A stretch of DNA of 64,000 nucleotides from JBEKLJ01 sp050010255. Lineage in GTDB: Bacteria; Acidobacteriota; Terriglobia; Bryobacterales; Bryobacteraceae. Within the stretch, counting starts at the first letter, position 1; each line of letters opens with the position of its first letter. Of this stretch, positions 37,306 through 45,700 are shown in pieces. The notes beneath the pieces are model-generated. The model did no database searches. It saw only the letters and a list, made by a program, of their open reading frames with translations, and had not been told where the DNA came from. The translations under genes were made by a program, and so were the position numbers. Location of the stretch: NCBI GenBank assembly GCA_050010255.1, contig JBEKLJ010000001.1, positions 1 to 64,000 on the forward strand, written 5' to 3'.

Positions 37306-37723
37306 GATATCCGTCTCACAACAGTTCCGATTCTCTGCCATTCAACGGACCCGTTGCATGAGAGATAACATCGCCCTCCCATTCGCCCGCTTTCGCTCGT
37401 CAAGGTCATTCGGATATATTCAGCCGGGTTGTCCATCTTGGAGCACTCGGAACGGCAGACGGGACTCCAACCCGCGACATCCAGCATGGGGAAGCGCTCA
37501 CACTTCACAAGAGAACGAATTTGACGCACAACCACGGCTCTCTGTGGATTTGGGAACCTCACCGAGTTTTCAAGACGTCATGTTCCCAGCGCCCGAATGG
37601 GGGCACAGCAAAGCCACGACTTCACACCTGACCTGCCCATTCCCGCCTCCGGGCCATCAAACGCGGCGGCCGAGGCACCCTCACGATGCTACCACCCTTT
37701 GCGCCGTCGGCTGCATGCGCTCG
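37306..37723. other. gene-free stretch containing tRNA debris
   Basis: There is no convincing coding sequence in 418 bases. Plus-strand frames such as RRDSNPRHPAWGS are the familiar false peptides produced by reading across a tRNA on the opposite strand. The only recognisable content is the tRNA 3' half at 37448-37497. Confidence 0.5.
37448..37497 (-). tRNA. tRNA 3'-half remnant (Gly-like)
   Basis: On the minus strand a T arm is intact: GCGGG-TTGGAGT-CCCGT with five paired positions and a seven-base loop close to TTCGAGT. It is preceded by TTCCCCATGCTGGATGTC, resembling the anticodon side of tRNA-Gly, and followed by an acceptor-like CTGCCGTTCC. No matching 5' half or acceptor strand is found upstream. 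It is therefore a broken tRNA end, a usual leftover of integration at a tRNA gene. Confidence 0.45.
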
Positions 37724-38182
37724 TTAGGTGGCGTTCTTCGGAACTTTGGCACCCAGCCTGCTGGTGATGAGGTCCCAGCGTTCTCGATAATTGTCTGCGT
37801 CGCGGTCGAGAATCCAGTACATGAGGCGTTTCCATTCTGGCTTCAACCACGAGGCGACGAGATTCGAAGGAACGATGAAGACATCTGGGAGTTGATTCGG
37901 ATGATCCCCCTTGAGGTCCACAAAGGCATAGAAGATAGAGTCGCCCCGCAAGTCCAAGGCTTTCCTTCCAACATCCCATTCCCAGCGATCTTTGCGCCGC
38001 GCACTGCTCGCGGTCTTCACCTGGAATGACACCGCAGCTTGCCCCTTCAAGTCTCCGACCATAAGGTCGACCGTTGGAGATCCACCGCGGGTGAGGGCTA
38101 CCGGGTATCCCATCACAGAGAACCTGTACGCGACGAAGTGCTCGCCCGCCGCTCCCGTGAGTGCTGTCGCTCGATTGGGCAT
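37724..38182 (-). CDS. PD-(D/E)XK nuclease-like protein
   Basis: The 152-residue protein shows the core of a PD-(D/E)XK fold: an N-terminal helix (LTGAAGEHFVAYRFSVMGY), then SPTVDLMVGDLKG (Asp) and VSFQVKTASS (Q-V-K). The following DIFYAFVDLKG-type strand DSIFYAFVDLKGDHPN and DVFIVPSNLV fit the same group. Such stand-alone nucleases are frequent on mobile DNA and in small defence cassettes. ATG at 38182 follows GGAGG at ten bases. The composition is less GC-rich than neighbours, and tRNA debris lies 230 bases downstream. Confidence 0.6.
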   Translation of the reverse strand: MPNRATALTGAAGEHFVAYRFSVMGYPVALTRGGSPTVDLMVGDLKGQAAVSFQVKTASSARRKDRWEWDVGRKALDLRGDSIFYAFVDLKGDHPNQLPDVFIVPSNLVASWLKPEWKRLMYWILDRDADNYRERWDLITSRLGAKVPKNAT

Positions 38183-38301
38183 GTAAACCAGAACCTCCGT
38201 TTTGGCTTCTTACCGCCTTGCATTGTACCAGCCATTTCCCTCCGACCCGCGACGTCGAGCTTGAGAACTGGCTAGGCAACTGGCTGCACCACTGCGCGCC
38301 C

Positions 38302-38829
38302 GGCGCTAACGACAGTAAGCAACGCGCGCGTAGCGGTTACCAACTGGTGTACTTCAAGGGCGGTTACGTCCTGCACATGTTGCGAATGATGCTTCACGAC
38401 TTCGCGCGCAACGACGACTCCCGCTTCATCGCCATGATGCGTGAATTCGCTTCCACCTTCCAGAACCGGAACGCCTCGACCGAGGACTTCAAGGCGATCG
38501 TCGATCGCCACTTTCGCGCCGACATGCGCTGGTTCTTCGACCAGTGGGTGTACGGGACCGAAGTGCCGAAAATCACGGTGGAGTATTCATTGACTGATAG
38601 CGAGCAGGGCGCGATGTTCGCGGGCACCCTTCGCCAGCGCGGCGTCTCGCCGGAGTTCCGCGTCATCATGCCCGTCGTGTTCCGCTTCAAGGCTGGCGGC
38701 GCCGTCGCCCGGATCACCGCCACGGGCGCGGCGACGCCTTCCCAGTTCCAGTTGCCAGAGCGGCCCGAGTCGGTCGAGTTCAATCCGCTGGACGCCGTCC
38801 TCTGCGAGCTGGAGGTAAAGCGGATGTGA
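38302..38829 (+). pseudogene. C-terminal fragment of an M1-family aminopeptidase
   Basis: The frame reads GANDSKQRARSGYQLVYFKG, GGYVLHMLRMMLHDFARNDD and FRADMRWFFDQWVYGTEVPK, the C-terminal half of M1 peptidases. It then runs through the final beta domain to TGA at 38829. The catalytic HExxH part is missing. The sequence before about 38302 is unrelated and no start or ribosome site is present. It is a 5'-truncated relic, with the break next to the nuclease-like gene. Confidence 0.75.
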
Positions 38830-38900
38830 GGTTTCGGCGAGGGTGCCCCCGGGGTGGCTCGGCGCGCCACTCGCGGCGACCGCGGCCGCCGCTGCGGCCG

Positions 38901-38909
38901 TGCTATAGT
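38901..38909 (+). promoter_or_regulatory. extended -10 promoter, DsbA-like gene
   Basis: TGCTATAGT ends 12 bases before the ATG at 38922, which gives a leader of only about six bases and no Shine-Dalgarno sequence. Confidence 0.5.
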
Positions 38910-38921
38910 GGGCCATCCCTT

Positions 38922-39668
38922 ATGAAGCGTTTCGCAGTCCTCCTTCCGCTCCTCGTCAGCCTGGCCGTGCCGGCCGCCGCGGCCGACAATAAGAAGCCGC
39001 AAGAGCCCGGCATCACGCGCGCGCAGGCCGAGGGGATCCTCCAGGAACTGCGCCAGATTCGGCAGTTGCTCGAGAAAGGCGCACGGCCCGGCTCCCCCGA
39101 CGCGGTCCTGGAAACCGGCGGCAAGGTCAGGATGAGGCTGGAAAGCGAAGCTTGGCTCGGCAAGAAGGACGCGCCGCTCACGCTAGTCGAATTCACCGAC
39201 TACCAGTGCAGCTTCTGCCAGCGATTCCACCTGGCGACCTTCCCCGCGATCCGCAAGAAGTATATCGATACCGGCCAGCTCCGCTTCGTCAGCCGCGACC
39301 TGCCGCTCGATTTCCACTCGAGCGCCGCCCGGGCCGCCGAAGCCGCTCGCTGCGCCGGAGACCAGGGCCAGTTCTGGACGATGCGCGACCGGCTCATCGC
39401 CAGCCCCGACCGGCTCTCGCCCGACGACATCACCGGCTACGCCCGCGACCTCAAGCTCAATCTCGAGGCCTTCCAGTCCTGCCTCTCCAGCAGCAAGTAC
39501 CACCAGGCGGTCGAGAACGACGTCGCCCTGGCAGTGTCCATCAACATCCAGGGCACGCCGGCCTTCATTCTCGGCAAGAGCACGCCCGAGGGCGTCGAGG
39601 GTGTCGTCCTCATGGGTGCGCTGCCGCTGGAGGCCTTCGAGGCCAAGCTGGCCGAGCTGTCGCGCTAG
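38922..39668 (+). CDS. periplasmic DsbA-like thiol oxidoreductase
   Basis: The 248-residue protein has a signal peptide (RFAVLLPLLVSLAVPAAAA), a helical lead segment (30-55) and a thioredoxin fold. The active site is FTDYQCSFC (C96, C99), and the cis-Pro segment is QGTPAFILG. It belongs to the DsbA/DsbG-like group (Thioredoxin_4), which makes or repairs disulfides in the periplasm. ATG at 38922 is chosen because it begins the signal sequence; the longer frame from 38826 is not secretory. Confidence 0.88.
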   Translation: MKRFAVLLPLLVSLAVPAAAADNKKPQEPGITRAQAEGILQELRQIRQLLEKGARPGSPDAVLETGGKVRMRLESEAWLGKKDAPLTLVEFTDYQCSFCQRFHLATFPAIRKKYIDTGQLRFVSRDLPLDFHSSAARAAEAARCAGDQGQFWTMRDRLIASPDRLSPDDITGYARDLKLNLEAFQSCLSSSKYHQAVENDVALAVSINIQGTPAFILGKSTPEGVEGVVLMGALPLEAFEAKLAELSR

Positions 39669-39674
39669 TCCGGA

Positions 39675-39785
39675 CTACGCTGGCATCCCCCGCACCGCGC
39701 CGAGCGCCTGGGGCGCCAGCTCCGCCAGCGTGACGTACGCACCGTCGATCCACCCGGCGCGGCGCAGCGCGCCGGTGCAGCCCAG
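39675..39785 (-). pseudogene. C-terminal scrap of an unidentified gene
   Basis: The minus strand between the DsbA-like gene and the DUF4097 gene reads GCTGALRRAGWIDGAYVTLA then ELAPQALGAVRGMPA and TAG. It has protein-like composition but no start, and is cut off by the neighbouring gene. I do not recognise the family. Confidence 0.3.
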
Positions 39786-39792
39786 CCCGGGC

Positions 39793-40737
39793 TTACTGTC
39801 TCAAAATGCGGATCGCGCCGTTCGAGGAGGAAAGGTCGATCAGCGGCCCGCCGCCGTTGATCTGGCCTTCCAGGTGGTTCTTGCTCATGGCCCCGCGCAT
39901 CGTCACGTCGAAATCGCTGCTGATCGAGCCGTTGCTCGTGGATGCCCGAAGCCGCGCCTTGACCGACTCCGGCAGGCGCACCGTAATCGATGAATTGCTC
40001 GTCGAGGCGCGCACGTCGTTGCCTTCCAGCGTCTCCAGCGTCACCTCGATCGAGCCGTTCGAGCTCTCGAACCGCAGCGGCGCCGCCGGCCTCGGCTTGG
40101 AGATCTGCGCGACGATGCTGCTGTTGGACGTGTTCGCCTCGATCGCTCCCGTGATGCGGGCCAGGCGAATCGAGCCGTTCGACGTCCGCGTGATCATATC
40201 GCCCGTCACGCTGTCGGCTTCGATCCTGCCGTTCGACGTATGCGCGTCGACCCGGCCCTCGATTCTCCGCAACACCACCGTCCCGTTCGAAGTCTCCAGG
40301 CGTGCCTCACCCTGGATGTCCTCCACGCGGATCTGTCCGTTCGAGCTCGCGATCCGCTCCAGCCGAACCTGCCGCGGTACCCGGATGGAGTACCGCGCGC
40401 CCATGTTGCCGTGGTAACCACTCGGCCGAACAGTCCGCACTACCACCGAGTTGGCGTCGGCCCTGGTCTCAATCCTCAGTTCCCGCAGCATCTCCTCGCG
40501 GCCGGCGTACTTGGTGCCGGTGATCTGGACCGATTGCTTCTCCCAGCCGATGATCTCGATTGAGCCGTTGAAGTTCTCCACGACCAGACGCCCGCCGGGC
40601 TTCAGGTCGAAACTGTATTGGAAGTCCTCCCGGTACCGATCGGAGGATTCGATGATACCCTCCAGGTCGCAGCCGGCCTGGAAGAGCAGCAAACACAGAG
40701 TGGACAGAGTGGCAAGAACAAAGGCAGATCTGCGCAC
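39793..40737 (-). CDS. DUF4097 beta-helix lipoprotein
   Basis: The 314-residue protein has a lipobox LLLFQAGC near residue 23. A right-handed beta-helix of short repeats built on T/S-S-N-G/S-S/T-I follows: LETSNGTVVLRRIEG, DAHTSNGRIEADSVTG, TRTSNGSIRLARITG, ANTSNSSIVAQ, ESSNGSIEVTLETLEG. This is the DUF4097/DUF4098 type found widely in Acidobacteria; its role is unknown, possibly surface adhesion or stress. GTG at 40737 is preferred, with GAGGTG just upstream, over a longer non-secretory start at 40830. Confidence 0.8.
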   Translation of the reverse strand: MRRSAFVLATLSTLCLLLFQAGCDLEGIIESSDRYREDFQYSFDLKPGGRLVVENFNGSIEIIGWEKQSVQITGTKYAGREEMLRELRIETRADANSVVVRTVRPSGYHGNMGARYSIRVPRQVRLERIASSNGQIRVEDIQGEARLETSNGTVVLRRIEGRVDAHTSNGRIEADSVTGDMITRTSNGSIRLARITGAIEANTSNSSIVAQISKPRPAAPLRFESSNGSIEVTLETLEGNDVRASTSNSSITVRLPESVKARLRASTSNGSISSDFDVTMRGAMSKNHLEGQINGGGPLIDLSSSNGAIRILRQ

Positions 40738-40971
40738 GGCGCACCTCACTACAGGTAATACGACGGCCGGAGGCCGGCTGTTCCCGCCAAAGTAGCGGCA
40801 ACCGCCGCGGGAACCGGCGCTGGCGGCCACGGAATCGGGCAGGCACGCGGCCGCGGAAACGACGACTCGCTGCGCTGTTCCAAGGTGCCGCTCTCTTTGA
40901 TGACGCCACGCCTCTGCGACACAAGCCGCCAGGACGCCCAGACCCAGCCCCGCCTCCCGCCTGAAACAGCC

Positions 40972-42138
40972 TCAGCCGACGCCGCCGTCGTAGGGGAACT
41001 CGGGCGGCGGCGCGCCTTTCACACCGCCGTAGCTGCGCATCGCCGCGTCGCACACGGCGTAACCCCAGTTGATGAGCCGCTCCTGGAGCCGCGGCTCCAG
41101 CGCCTTCAGCCGCGTCGGCGTCTCCGCCAGCTTCTTTGTCTTCTCGATCGGGCAGGGCAGCGCATCGCCGAGGGGGTACTCGGCAATGTCGGACCACGTG
41201 CTCCAGTACGCGCCCTGGCGTTGCCCGCTGTCGAATGAGCCGATCACCTGGCGCTTGCGCAAGCTCCGCACCTGGTTGTCGATCAGGTTGGAAACTCGGT
41301 ACAGGTGAGACAGCCAGTTGCGCTTCGGAACGGCCTCGGCCCCGTACATCCCGCCCCCGTCGCTGACCAGGATCGTCCGGTACCGCTTCCAGGCGGTTTC
41401 CAATCCCAGGTTGTCATAGACGCCCCCATCGGTCAGGACCACCCGGGTGGTGAACGGCGGCCGCTGGAGATCGGCGCCGCTGTTGGGCGTGTAGTCGCCG
41501 TCCTCCAGCTTCAGCTTCAGGGGCGACAGGCACGGCGGGAACGCGGAGGAGGCGGCGACGGCCGTCGCCAGCTTCACTTGCGGGTTCTTGACCTCTCCCA
41601 CGCGCCAGTCCCGCATGTACGGTTTCGAGAAGCGCCACAGCGCCTTCGATTGCACGTTGGTGGCGTTGATGACGAACCGCGGCCGGTCCGGCAACTGCTG
41701 GAGCGTCGCCTCGCCGAACAGGTACTTCCGGTAGGCGCCCGCCACCTTGTCGCTGATGCTGCCGGGCAGCAGCACGCCGCTGGCGATCGACGTCCAGTCG
41801 ATGCTCCGGCTCGCCAGCTTCCGTACCGGCGCCACCACCTGCGACTCGAACTCGCCGGCCACGCCGCCCACGAACCCCAGCCGGAGCCAGTTCAGACCCA
41901 GCACGCCGGCCGTGATCGAGCCGCCGGAAACGCTGGAAATGCGCTCCAGCTTGCTCAACAGGCCTAGTTGGTTCAGGCGCCACAGGCTGCCGAGGTGGAA
42001 CAGCATGGCGCGATATCCGCCGCCGGAGAGGCACAGCGCAATCCCATCCTCCAGCTTGTCTTCCGCCGGATCCGTGGGGATGCGCTCGACCGGCGCCGCT
42101 ACCGCGATGTCTTCCTTCCTACTTGTGGGATCGGGCAT
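40972..42138 (-). CDS. patatin-like phospholipase
   Basis: The 388-residue protein is a patatin/cPLA2-type hydrolase. The oxyanion loop is LSGGGYRAM (38-45), the nucleophile Ser71 sits in SSVSGGS and the catalytic Asp237 in LTDGGVYDN. It has no signal peptide and is likely cytosolic, where it would cleave phospholipid acyl chains. Its ATG at 42138 lies 20 bases inside the upstream MBL gene, so it is the last member of a tight three-gene operon. Patatins serve as effectors in several immune systems (for example CapV in CBASS), but no nucleotide cyclase is present here. Confidence 0.85.
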   Translation of the reverse strand: MPDPTSRKEDIAVAAPVERIPTDPAEDKLEDGIALCLSGGGYRAMLFHLGSLWRLNQLGLLSKLERISSVSGGSITAGVLGLNWLRLGFVGGVAGEFESQVVAPVRKLASRSIDWTSIASGVLLPGSISDKVAGAYRKYLFGEATLQQLPDRPRFVINATNVQSKALWRFSKPYMRDWRVGEVKNPQVKLATAVAASSAFPPCLSPLKLKLEDGDYTPNSGADLQRPPFTTRVVLTDGGVYDNLGLETAWKRYRTILVSDGGGMYGAEAVPKRNWLSHLYRVSNLIDNQVRSLRKRQVIGSFDSGQRQGAYWSTWSDIAEYPLGDALPCPIEKTKKLAETPTRLKALEPRLQERLINWGYAVCDAAMRSYGGVKGAPPPEFPYDGGVG

Positions 42139-43360
42139 GGCGTATTTGCTCCACCGGGAGGAGGCAGTCGTACCACAGCTTGCCTTTGACAACGCCTTTG
42201 GGCAACTGGCCCGCGGCCGGGCCGGCGGGCGCGCCCTGGACGGGCAAGGAGTCGCTGCGCACCAGCCGCTCGCCCGTCTGGCGTTCCAGGGCGTCGACCA
42301 GCTTGCCGTAGGGAATCGAAGGCCAGGGCGTGTTCTGCGTGGAGAGCATGGCGACGAACTTCTGTGTGGGCATGCGGTCCAGCGCACTCCGCGGAGTGGC
42401 GTTCTCGCTGCCGTGGTGAGCCACCTTGTAGAAGGTCACCTGGGCGAGCAGTTCCTGGGCCTTGTCTTTTTCCACCCAGTACTGCCAGTTGCCGTACTGG
42501 GCGTCGCCGGCAAAGAGCATGGCCTGGCCCCCGTACCGTAACAGCAGCACCACGCTGGTGTTGTTGATGGCCTGGTCGAGCGCGAACCCCAGCCGCTCGC
42601 TCGTGCTGGCCGCCGCCTCCTCCAGTAGCTTCCGCTCTCTTTCCGTGAGCGGAGCTTTGCCGCGGTAATCGTACTCCCATTTTGGAGGGAACGGCGCCAG
42701 CGCGGTGGCCGCGCCGGCCCCCGCGCCAGCCATGCGCAGGTACTTCTCCGTGTCCGGCGGGTCCATGCGGGCCAGGAAGTCCTGGTCCTTGGGGGGCCCG
42801 AGCACGTGCGCGCTGAGGCCCTTGATGCCGGCGGCGTCTTGGATCTCCTGATCGGCCTGGCGGTACTCGACCTTGGCCCCGAGCTCGCTCTTGAGCAGGG
42901 TCAGAGCCGGCTCGTTCCCGATCAGGTTGGCCACGGCCTCCCGGACCGCGTCAAACCGGTCCCCGCCCAGCGCCGCGAACTGCCGCCGCAGCCCCTCGGC
43001 CAGCGCCAAGTGCTTCGTCTTGAGCCGCGCGGCATCCGGGTCGGACTTGTCCTCGGTCCACGGCAACCACACCTCGCGCACGTGCATGCTGCGACGAAAC
43101 TTCTCCGCCTCGGAGCCGAAACCCGAGAGGTGGTCCTGGTGCGCGTGCGTGGCCACGATCAGGTCCAGCTTGCCGCCGGTCTCCTTCAGGATGTCGTCGA
43201 CCACGGCGCCCATCGTCTTGATGTCGCCGCGCGCGTGCACGCCGCAGTCGATTAAGATGTGATGCGCTTTGTCCGCGCCCGGCAGCGTCAGCAGGAAGCA
43301 ATCGCCGAACCCGACGCGGTACATGCGGATTCTGATATCGCGGCTCTTCTTGGCAGGCAT
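42119..43360 (-). CDS. metallo-beta-lactamase-fold hydrolase (ComEC/Rec2-C-like)
   Basis: The 413-residue protein opens with IRMYRVGFGDCFLLTLPGAD, typical of MBL proteins related to the ComEC C-terminal domain. The metal site is THAHQDH (H72, H74, D76, H77) and later AGDAQYGN and YKVAHHGSEN supply further ligands. It is cytosolic, with no signal or membrane helix. Relatives include nucleases and phosphodiesterases, and the substrate is unknown. The gene starts immediately after the protease stop (TAG then ATG) and overlaps the patatin gene, so the three are coupled. Confidence 0.85.
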   Translation of the reverse strand: MPAKKSRDIRIRMYRVGFGDCFLLTLPGADKAHHILIDCGVHARGDIKTMGAVVDDILKETGGKLDLIVATHAHQDHLSGFGSEAEKFRRSMHVREVWLPWTEDKSDPDAARLKTKHLALAEGLRRQFAALGGDRFDAVREAVANLIGNEPALTLLKSELGAKVEYRQADQEIQDAAGIKGLSAHVLGPPKDQDFLARMDPPDTEKYLRMAGAGAGAATALAPFPPKWEYDYRGKAPLTERERKLLEEAAASTSERLGFALDQAINNTSVVLLLRYGGQAMLFAGDAQYGNWQYWVEKDKAQELLAQVTFYKVAHHGSENATPRSALDRMPTQKFVAMLSTQNTPWPSIPYGKLVDALERQTGERLVRSDSLPVQGAPAGPAAGQLPKGVVKGKLWYDCLLPVEQIRHARSHK

Positions 43361-45133
43361 CTAAAACCCCCTGTGGATCGCGGCAAAACTCAGGTCCCGT
43401 CCCGCGCCGCCCTGAATGTATGTCGCCAGCGCCGACCTCACCCCCACGCGGCCCAGGAAGGCCCGCTGGCTGGCCAGCCGCCGCTGGCTGTCGATGTGCT
43501 TGACGATCGCGTAGCGGACCTCGCCGTGCTGGTTGAGGATGACCGTCGAACCCCCGAGGTACGTGAACTTCTGCGACTGCGGGTCGGACGGGTCCACGCG
43601 CTCCTGGCGTTCCTGCAAGAATTCCACTACGTAGTCGAAGCAAAGCTGTCCGTCCGGCCCCACCCGGTGCAGCGGGTGGAACGAGAGCACCCGGAACTCC
43701 TTCTCCCTTGTAGATAACCCCAGCGGCTCTCGATTCGCCGAGGCCCAGTGGTGGAGGACGGTCGCGTTCCTGTCGGTTTGCCGGGGGTTCGGCTCCCCCA
43801 GAACGTTGAACGTCAGCCCCGTGCACCGTTTCAGCGGGCGCTTGGGATCCACGACGTCGGGCGGACGCCAGCGCAGCGCTTCTTCCGAATACGAGCCGAC
43901 GTCCTCGGGGACGATGCCGCGCGCGCGGAACGCTTCGATGAAAGCCGCGCGGTAACCCCACGGGTCCTCGGGCACGAGGTCCGAATCGGCGGTGATGATG
44001 GCGCGCAGGAATTCCCCGAAGGAGATGTCCACTGGCGGGGAGTAGTCCAGGGCCCGGATACAGATGTTCGAGAAATGCTGCGCCAGCTTCGACGCCTCGC
44101 CCGCCAGCCGGTTGGCAAGATCCGGGTGCAGGTCGCCCTGCGCGCCCACCGCTCCGCCGGCGCGCCCGATCCGCAATAGGTCGCGCGTCCGCTTGAGGTA
44201 CACGCTGAAAAACGCGTCGAACACCGCGGCCACCAGGATCGCTCCCCGGTCATGCGGTTCCAGCGCTGTTTCGAGCAGCCGCGGGTCGGGCTTCTTGTCG
44301 AGGGCCGAGCGCAGCGCCGCCCGCATTCCCATCGCGTCGCCGAACTGCCTGGCCAACTCCACCAGCGGGTTCGGCTTGGCCTCCTCCCCGCGGATCTGCG
44401 CCTCTCCCTCGGCCTTGGCGTCGGCCTGGAGCTGGGGGCGGTGCAGATCGCCGCCGGTACGCTGAATCGCGTCCAGCACCGCGTCCTTGTAACTGAAGTG
44501 CTGGAACAGCGCCACGACGTCGGCGAACGCCTCGTGGAAGGCCGGCGTGTCGGGCCCCGTCGCGGTCGTGAACTTCTGACGCAGACCGTCGATCAGGGCG
44601 TGCGTGGTCTCGTGCACGATGATGTCGTGCGACAGGCACGTGAACACGGTTTGGCCGGGCAGGTTCGCTCCCACGTCCTCCTCGCCGGCGGCGAAGTAGC
44701 CGAACACGATTGCCCGCAGCCCGGGATCGTAATACGCGTTGGCCTCCTCGATTCCGTGCGGGAAAATGTGCAGCTTCCCATGGTGGGGGTCGGTCTTCGG
44801 CCCCCTGTCCGGCGCCCACTTGATCTTGCGCCCCAGCGCCGACTCGAAGCGGCGGATCGTCTCCATCATGACCGCGTAGACCATCTGCTGATGGAACCGC
44901 GGGTCGGACTCGCTCGGCTCGAGCCCTCCCCCGAGCATCACCGCCGGGCTGTCGAGGTCTACCGGCTCGTAGTACTTGCCGTTGCTCGCGTCGTAGTCGA
45001 TGACCGCGACGTAGTCGCCCACCGGGCCGGGCTTGACCTTCTCGTAGCGCGCGTTCACCGTCATGTAGTTGCTCAACTCGTGCCCGCGGCTAGGATCAAA
45101 CGCGTAAATCTTCAACGGTCGGGAATCCGGCAT
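43361..45133 (-). CDS. gluzincin-type metalloprotease, M4-like
   Basis: The 590-residue protein contains HETTH (174-178) followed 23 residues later by E201 in FHEAFADVVALF, the HExxH...E arrangement of thermolysin-like gluzincins. The N-terminal half lacks a signal peptide or propeptide, so the enzyme seems cytosolic, unlike secreted M4 proteases. The C-terminal 200 residues have no recognised domain. ATG at 45133 has GGAGG eight bases upstream, and the longer frame to 45196 has no ribosome site. It is the first gene of the protease-MBL-patatin operon, behind a good sigma-70-type promoter at 45196-45224. Confidence 0.8.
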   Translation of the reverse strand: MPDSRPLKIYAFDPSRGHELSNYMTVNARYEKVKPGPVGDYVAVIDYDASNGKYYEPVDLDSPAVMLGGGLEPSESDPRFHQQMVYAVMMETIRRFESALGRKIKWAPDRGPKTDPHHGKLHIFPHGIEEANAYYDPGLRAIVFGYFAAGEEDVGANLPGQTVFTCLSHDIIVHETTHALIDGLRQKFTTATGPDTPAFHEAFADVVALFQHFSYKDAVLDAIQRTGGDLHRPQLQADAKAEGEAQIRGEEAKPNPLVELARQFGDAMGMRAALRSALDKKPDPRLLETALEPHDRGAILVAAVFDAFFSVYLKRTRDLLRIGRAGGAVGAQGDLHPDLANRLAGEASKLAQHFSNICIRALDYSPPVDISFGEFLRAIITADSDLVPEDPWGYRAAFIEAFRARGIVPEDVGSYSEEALRWRPPDVVDPKRPLKRCTGLTFNVLGEPNPRQTDRNATVLHHWASANREPLGLSTREKEFRVLSFHPLHRVGPDGQLCFDYVVEFLQERQERVDPSDPQSQKFTYLGGSTVILNQHGEVRYAIVKHIDSQRRLASQRAFLGRVGVRSALATYIQGGAGRDLSFAAIHRGF

Positions 45134-45195
45134 AACACTCGCCTCCAGTTGGACCGTCCAGCCGCCGACTGTCCGCTGACGTCCAGGTTGAGACA

Positions 45196-45224
45196 AGAAT
45201 ACTGGAACTCCGGAATGCCTGCAA
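45196..45224 (-). promoter_or_regulatory. sigma-70-type promoter of the protease-MBL-patatin operon
   Basis: On the minus strand TTGCAG (45224-45219) and TATTCT (45201-45196) are separated by exactly 17 bases. Transcription would start near 45189 and give a leader of about 56 bases ending in the GGAGG ribosome site. Farther upstream an imperfect inverted repeat, GATATTCC...GGAATATC (45335-45362), could be an operator. Confidence 0.65.
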
Positions 45225-45486
45225 GAGTGTTTCTTTGATCTGCCCGCAACCGAAGCGGCCCCGATGAGGGCAATTTCACCTGCGCCTGGCGGACGGCGAG
45301 CTGGCGGCTGGCGGATAATCGCGAGAAAGCCGGTGATATTCCGGCCCTATTCCGGGAATATCAGTGGCCAGAGGTGACGCAAGAGCTAGAGCCCGATTTT
45401 CTCACGCCGTTCGGAGCGAGGCGCCGCGCGAGGCCGGTAGATTCAAGGCGCGCGACGGCCCTATCGCGCACGGCACGGTCAGCACC

Positions 45487-45529
45487 GTATCCCCACTAGC
45501 CGAGCCGCGACCGGAAGGGAGCGGTTGCC
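45487..45529. repeat. dispersed repeat family R3, copy 1
   Basis: The stretch with GAGCCGCGACCGGAAGGGAG is repeated with a few changes at 60301-60345 (GAGCCGCGACTGGCAAGGAG), including flanking CCCACT and GCGG-TGCC words on both sides. It is non-coding in both places. Confidence 0.55.
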
Positions 45530-45582
45530 CGAGGCCGGCAGCACGCTTCTCAAGCCGGAGGCGCCATGCCGTGCGGCAGCAC

Positions 45583-45612
45583 CGCGCCGCAGCAGGTTGT
45601 TGGTGAGAAATG
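45583..45612. repeat. dispersed repeat family R1, copy 3
   Basis: CGCGCCGCAGCAGGTTGTTG and the following GTGAGAAA match copies at 1351 and 36457 with several substitutions. It lies about 90 bases downstream of the minus-strand ice-binding-like gene's stop. Confidence 0.5.
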
Positions 45613-45700
45613 CGGCTTAACGCCGGCGACCGCCTCGCCCTGGCGGCTTCCAATCGCCGGCTTGCGAGTGATCCGATATCGCACGCCGAGTTTTTCCGAT

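Larger units (their letters stand above)
45225..45700. other. repeat-bearing intergenic region
   Basis: No gene is supported. It holds the inverted repeat at 45335-45362, repeat R3 (45487-45529, partner 60301-60345) and repeat R1 copy 3 (45583-45612). The arrangement suggests an accumulation of dispersed elements between the three-gene operon and the ice-binding-like gene. Confidence 0.5.

Noticed and set aside
37358..38029. Plus-strand frame of 223 codons
   Set aside because: It reads across antisense tRNA debris and opposite the nuclease-like gene; composition is not protein-like and no ribosome site exists.
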